Source: Pseudanabaena sp. Salubria-1
Lineage (GTDB): Bacteria > Cyanobacteriota > Cyanobacteriia > Pseudanabaenales > Pseudanabaenaceae
Assembly: GCA_023336205.1 (NCBI GenBank)
Contig: JALQCR010000052.1
Span: 1 to 43,235, forward strand
Length of the DNA: 43,235 bases
Direction: 5' to 3'
The position numbers and the translations under genes were made by a program. The notes beneath the pieces were generated by a model. It worked only from the letters and a program-made list of their open reading frames with translations. It ran no database searches and had not been told where the DNA came from. This document shows positions 40,673 through 43,235 of the stretch, piece by piece (positions within the stretch are counted from its first letter, which is position 1; each line of letters begins with the position of its first letter).

Positions 40673-41930
40673 CTGAGATCTTGCACCATTCAAGAAAAGG
40701 GGTTGCAGAAAGAGCAGAAATGTGAAAAAAAGGGCGTAGTAGTAAATTAAATAACGAGCATGGAAAGCATCGTTAAGCACGCCCAAGGGCTAGTGTATAG
40801 TCTTCTGTGTTTGATGCCAAGTGTGTATCAAACAGCAAGTCTCAATGCAATACTAGGACTATTTCTCGAAGCACAAAGGCATCCTTATCCAGAACATACA
40901 CAGATAAAATCAGCGAGTGCACTCAGCCGATTTCTCAATCACTATAACTGGTCAACGAGAGCAGTAATTCGGTCAACACGGCAGGCTATTTTGGGACAAA
41001 TCGCCAAGCATCGCCCATCGAAACAAGTGCCATTAAAGATACTGATAGACTTGACTACCCTAGAAAAAAGCGGCAAGTTTTTACATTTGAGCAATCCCAC
41101 CCAAAACGAACCAGACCCATGGGTGAGAATACTAAACGGAAAGCGAGGACTACATCTGGTTGTACTGTATCTGGTCTATGGAGAGTGGCGCGTACCATGG
41201 AGTTTTAGAGTATGGCGCGGCAAAGGATACCCCAGTCCCTCTGACTTAGCTTGTAAGTTATTGGGGACAGTACCCAAGCAACTAACCCAAGGCAAGACTG
41301 TGATTGTCCTTGCTGATACTGAGTTTAGTACGGTGAAGTTTTTCAATACTGTCCGCGCCAAGACTTGGCGCATCGTTGTCGGTGTACGCAACAATCGTAA
41401 ACTTCAAGATGGCCGTACAGTCAAACAACTTTATCGTCATGGCAAACGTGGACAACAAATTTTGCTAGAAGGGCTAACTCAGCCTTTGACGATCTCTTGG
41501 TTTTGGCTCAAAAGAGCTGATAGTAAACGGGAGTTACGCTTTGTTGTCTCTTCTCATCCTTATTCTGGTGCTTATCTGGTGATGTTAGGTCGTAAGCGTT
41601 GGGCGATTGAGGGATTCTTCAAAACCATCAAACATCGCTTTGGTTTGCATTGTTTTGGGCAATCTACAAAACTTGGTGTTTATCGTTGGCTTATCCTCTC
41701 TCTGCTTGCTTATCTTTTGGCCCATTGGATTGATCAATGGTCGAGTCCTCCTGTCTTGGACTGGAAAGCTACCTGTGATTTGACACTTTCCGTTTTATTT
41801 CCTTCTGTCCTTTGGTTGAAACTTCTTAGGTATCTCCAAATTAGTGCCGATATTGCTGCTCGTCATGGGTTTGAAATTATTCTCAAACCCATTCCTACTT
41901 AACTCTTTCAGGAATGGTGCAAGATCTCAG
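40673..41930 (+). mobile_element. IS4/IS701-like element, copy 3 of 3 (1258 bp, TSD TTAA)
   Basis: Same 19-bp ends as the other copies. TSD TTAA at 40669-40672 and 41931-41934. Inserted between the Uma2 pair and the HEPN gene without visibly breaking a gene. Confidence 0.95.
40760..41902 (+). CDS. IS4/IS701-like DDE transposase, copy 3
   Basis: 380 residues, identical to the other two copies. Intact, with the usual 87-bp and 28-bp distances from start and stop to the element ends. Confidence 0.9.
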   Translation: MESIVKHAQGLVYSLLCLMPSVYQTASLNAILGLFLEAQRHPYPEHTQIKSASALSRFLNHYNWSTRAVIRSTRQAILGQIAKHRPSKQVPLKILIDLTTLEKSGKFLHLSNPTQNEPDPWVRILNGKRGLHLVVLYLVYGEWRVPWSFRVWRGKGYPSPSDLACKLLGTVPKQLTQGKTVIVLADTEFSTVKFFNTVRAKTWRIVVGVRNNRKLQDGRTVKQLYRHGKRGQQILLEGLTQPLTISWFWLKRADSKRELRFVVSSHPYSGAYLVMLGRKRWAIEGFFKTIKHRFGLHCFGQSTKLGVYRWLILSLLAYLLAHWIDQWSSPPVLDWKATCDLTLSVLFPSVLWLKLLRYLQISADIAARHGFEIILKPIPT

Positions 41931-41944
41931 TTAATTTAGTGCTA

Positions 41945-42319
41945 TTACTGTTTCACTACTTTCTCTACTTCAACTATAAAAGCTTTTGCTTTCTCTAAAA
42001 TCATTTGTGCTTCTGCTAATGTGCCAGTAAAGTCTGCATCGTAGTCACTTAATTGTCTTAGCTCATAGGCATCGCTTAAGATTTTTGACCATACTGAAGA
42101 GAATTGACTTGTTTTCACAAAGTACTGACTAAACAGGCGAATAGTTCCTTTATGGGTCGAAACATCTAAATCTTTAGATAGCAATAAGGCTTTGGTTGCA
42201 TAGTACATGGAGTAATAGGAACGAGACAGACAGGTGCGATAATGTCCTCGTTCGAGCAATAGCTTCGCTATGTCTAGTTCTTCTAGTGCTAAGGAGAGTA
42301 GCTTTTTGAATTCACTCAT
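41945..42319 (-). CDS. HEPN-domain protein (toxin of MNT-HEPN pair)
   Basis: 124 residues, all helical. HEPN pattern: LLSLALEELDIAKLLLERGH, SRSYYSMYYATKALLL, and the late ELRQLSDYDADF, which carries the R...Y/D residues seen in HepT-type RNases of this group. The ATG overlaps the stop of the MNT gene by 4 bp (ATGA). In known MntA-HepT pairs the MNT antitoxin AMPylates the HEPN toxin. Stop is 11 bp from the IS TSD, so the gene is untouched. Confidence 0.85.
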   Translation of the reverse strand: MSEFKKLLSLALEELDIAKLLLERGHYRTCLSRSYYSMYYATKALLLSKDLDVSTHKGTIRLFSQYFVKTSQFSSVWSKILSDAYELRQLSDYDADFTGTLAEAQMILEKAKAFIVEVEKVVKQ

Positions 42320-42645
42320 AATTCGATTCCTTCTTTTCGGATATTTCGTAACAAAGCAACATTTCTTGTATGGAAATCTTCTTCGGACATGGGAATAATA
42401 GAAACGAGTTCATCCTGTTCTAATAGCATTTTTACCCGCAGTTCTGACATATTTAAAATTTCTTGGAACTGGGAAACAGGGCTTTTAAGAACGGCTAATA
42501 GGTCAATATCAGAGTCGGGATTGGCTTCTCCTCTGGCATGGGAGCCAAATAAAATTAACTTAACAAGGCGATCGCCATATAGTTCCTTTAAGCCTAGTTT
42601 TAATTCGTGCAATGTTGGCTGGATACTGTTTAAAGTTATACTCAT
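42316..42645 (-). CDS. Minimal nucleotidyltransferase (antitoxin of MNT-HEPN pair)
   Basis: 109 residues. Nucleotidyltransferase signature LILFGSHARGEANPDSDIDL (GS...D.D, two metal-binding Asp), with a third acidic position expected in the DELVSIIPM strand. Overlaps the HEPN gene by 4 bp. Expected to modify and silence the HEPN partner with ATP. Confidence 0.88.
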   Translation of the reverse strand: MSITLNSIQPTLHELKLGLKELYGDRLVKLILFGSHARGEANPDSDIDLLAVLKSPVSQFQEILNMSELRVKMLLEQDELVSIIPMSEEDFHTRNVALLRNIRKEGIEL

Positions 42646-42672
42646 TTCTTCGCTCCTTGCTCAAAAGTTTTG

Positions 42673-43127
42673 TTAACTCTCGCGATTTGTTTCGGTGCTT
42701 CCATTTGCGCGAAAAATTTGATGTGAAGAGATAAATTCGATAGGGGTGACAATTGGGATATTGCGAAAAGGGTGCAAAACTAATAAGTTCCGATCGCCTG
42801 TAATCAAGTAGTCTGATTTGCCATTGACTGCGACCTCTAAGAATTTATCGTCTTTGCGATCGCGGCAAGCAGTGATTGATTCAATAATTGTAACTATTTC
42901 TGCTATGTCATTAAGAACTTGCAAAAAATTGATCCGTTTAGCTAGGGAAGCATAGCGATCAAATTTTTTACGCATAATCACTGTGGAGATTTCTTCTAGA
43001 GTAAAATCTGATAAAAGAATGGTTCCGTGAGCAATGCAGTAGTCGAATGTTTGTTGAGGCGGGGTGTTTTTGGTCAGAATACTACTGATCAGAATATTTG
43101 TGTCGAGGAGAAGCGCAGTTTACTCAT
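42673..43127 (-). pseudogene. PIN-domain toxin, frameshifted near its start
   Basis: The coding frame with PIN features runs LLLDTNILISSIL, TLEEISTVIMRKKF, CRDRKDDKFLEVAV, YLITGDRNLLVLHPF and ends SHQIFRANGSTETNRES. This frame is preceded by TAA and has no start codon before an internal ATG at 42981, which would lose the first D and the E. The expected start ATG 43127 (MSKLR) lies in another frame; one base lost at ~43110-43115 would explain this. All four acidic residues are otherwise present. Likely inactive unless the shift is a sequencing error. Confidence 0.7.
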
Positions 43128-43235
43128 CTGCTAGAAGTTCCTCTAATATTTCTGGTGTAAGTCCGTTGGCTTCTGCTTCGTCTCGCAAATCGGCAACAGT
43201 TTTTTCTAGGCTATCTTGTTCTAAAGAGCATTTTA
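43120..43235 (-). CDS. Antitoxin partner of the PIN gene, C-terminal part (cut by window edge)
   Basis: The frame is open from the right edge: KCSLEQDSLEKTVADLRDEA, then EANGLTPEILEELLADE and TAA. Its stop overlaps the proposed PIN start ATG by 8 nt. The tail ANGLTPEILEELL resembles that of the HNH fragment at 17489 (KGLTPEILEEIL), so both may carry a similar terminal helix. Confidence 0.65.
   Translation of the reverse strand, partial: KCSLEQDSLEKTVADLRDEAEANGLTPEILEELLADE

Overview
This window comes from a cyanobacterium. The evidence is the many HIP1-type octamers (GCGATCGC), abundant Uma2-family (DUF820) genes, an Sll0529-like phosphoketolase paralogue, a hybrid histidine kinase of cyanobacterial style, short dispersed palindromes, and toxin-antitoxin (TA) genes packed between ordinary metabolic genes. 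A Pseudanabaena-like genome is a guess only. There is no rRNA, tRNA, CRISPR array or prophage.

The dominant theme is insertion sequences. Eleven IS copies cover about 13.1 kb, roughly 30% of the window. All eleven could be delimited to the base by terminal inverted repeats (TIRs) plus target-site duplications (TSDs): IS1 family at 587-1434 (9-bp TSD) and 33656-34473 (8 bp); three copies of one IS4/IS701-like element at 2384-3641, 12321-13578 and 40673-41930 (4 bp each, TTAT/TTCA/TTAA); ISKra4 at 7197-8670 (9 bp); IS30 at 19994-21080 (3 bp); ISL3 at 21344-22731 (8 bp) and 22999-24284 (8 bp); IS4-like at 25351-26491 (9 bp) and 34501-35798 (10 bp). Removing each element together with one TSD copy rebuilds the interrupted genes in frame. 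This recovers a vapC tail, a ~651-aa SF2 helicase with a coiled-coil and an unnamed C-terminal domain, a mazE antitoxin tail, the end of a histidine kinase, and most strikingly an McrC/LlaJI-like restriction gene split into five pieces behind an intact mcrB-like gene.

Layout. 1-1463: vapBC-like TA pair whose toxin end was replaced by IS1. 1641-4858: IS-split helicase. 5066-8670: glnT-type glutamine synthetase, strong terminator, Uma2 gene, ISKra4. 8683-10300: ada-like methyltransferase, NADP-binding oxidoreductase, DJ-1/PfpI fragment. 10604-15211: NAD salvage cluster (pncB, nadD, NrtR-like Nudix regulator) interrupted by an IS-split mazEF. 15540-18511: membrane protein and a TA array with decayed members. 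18659-26644: IS-riddled McrB/LlaJI-like restriction locus. 26717-33660: Uma2 gene, phosphoketolase paralogue, nested MITEs, hybrid histidine kinase. 33656-36831: two ISs almost side by side, two MITEs and gpmA. 36874-40560: DHA2-type drug efflux MFS flanked by paralogous Uma2 genes. 40673-43235: third copy of the IS4/IS701-like element, an MNT-HEPN pair and a frameshifted PIN toxin with its antitoxin at the edge.

The housekeeping genes (glnT, pncB, nadD, nrtR, phosphoketolase, gpmA, MFS) look intact. The damage falls on defence and TA genes and on gene 3' ends. The most informative small-scale finding is a 134-bp ISL3-type MITE (22491-22624) that inserted, with its own 8-bp TSD, into the transposase gene of an ISL3 element with nearly the same termini, cutting off the native start and supplying a new in-frame TTG.
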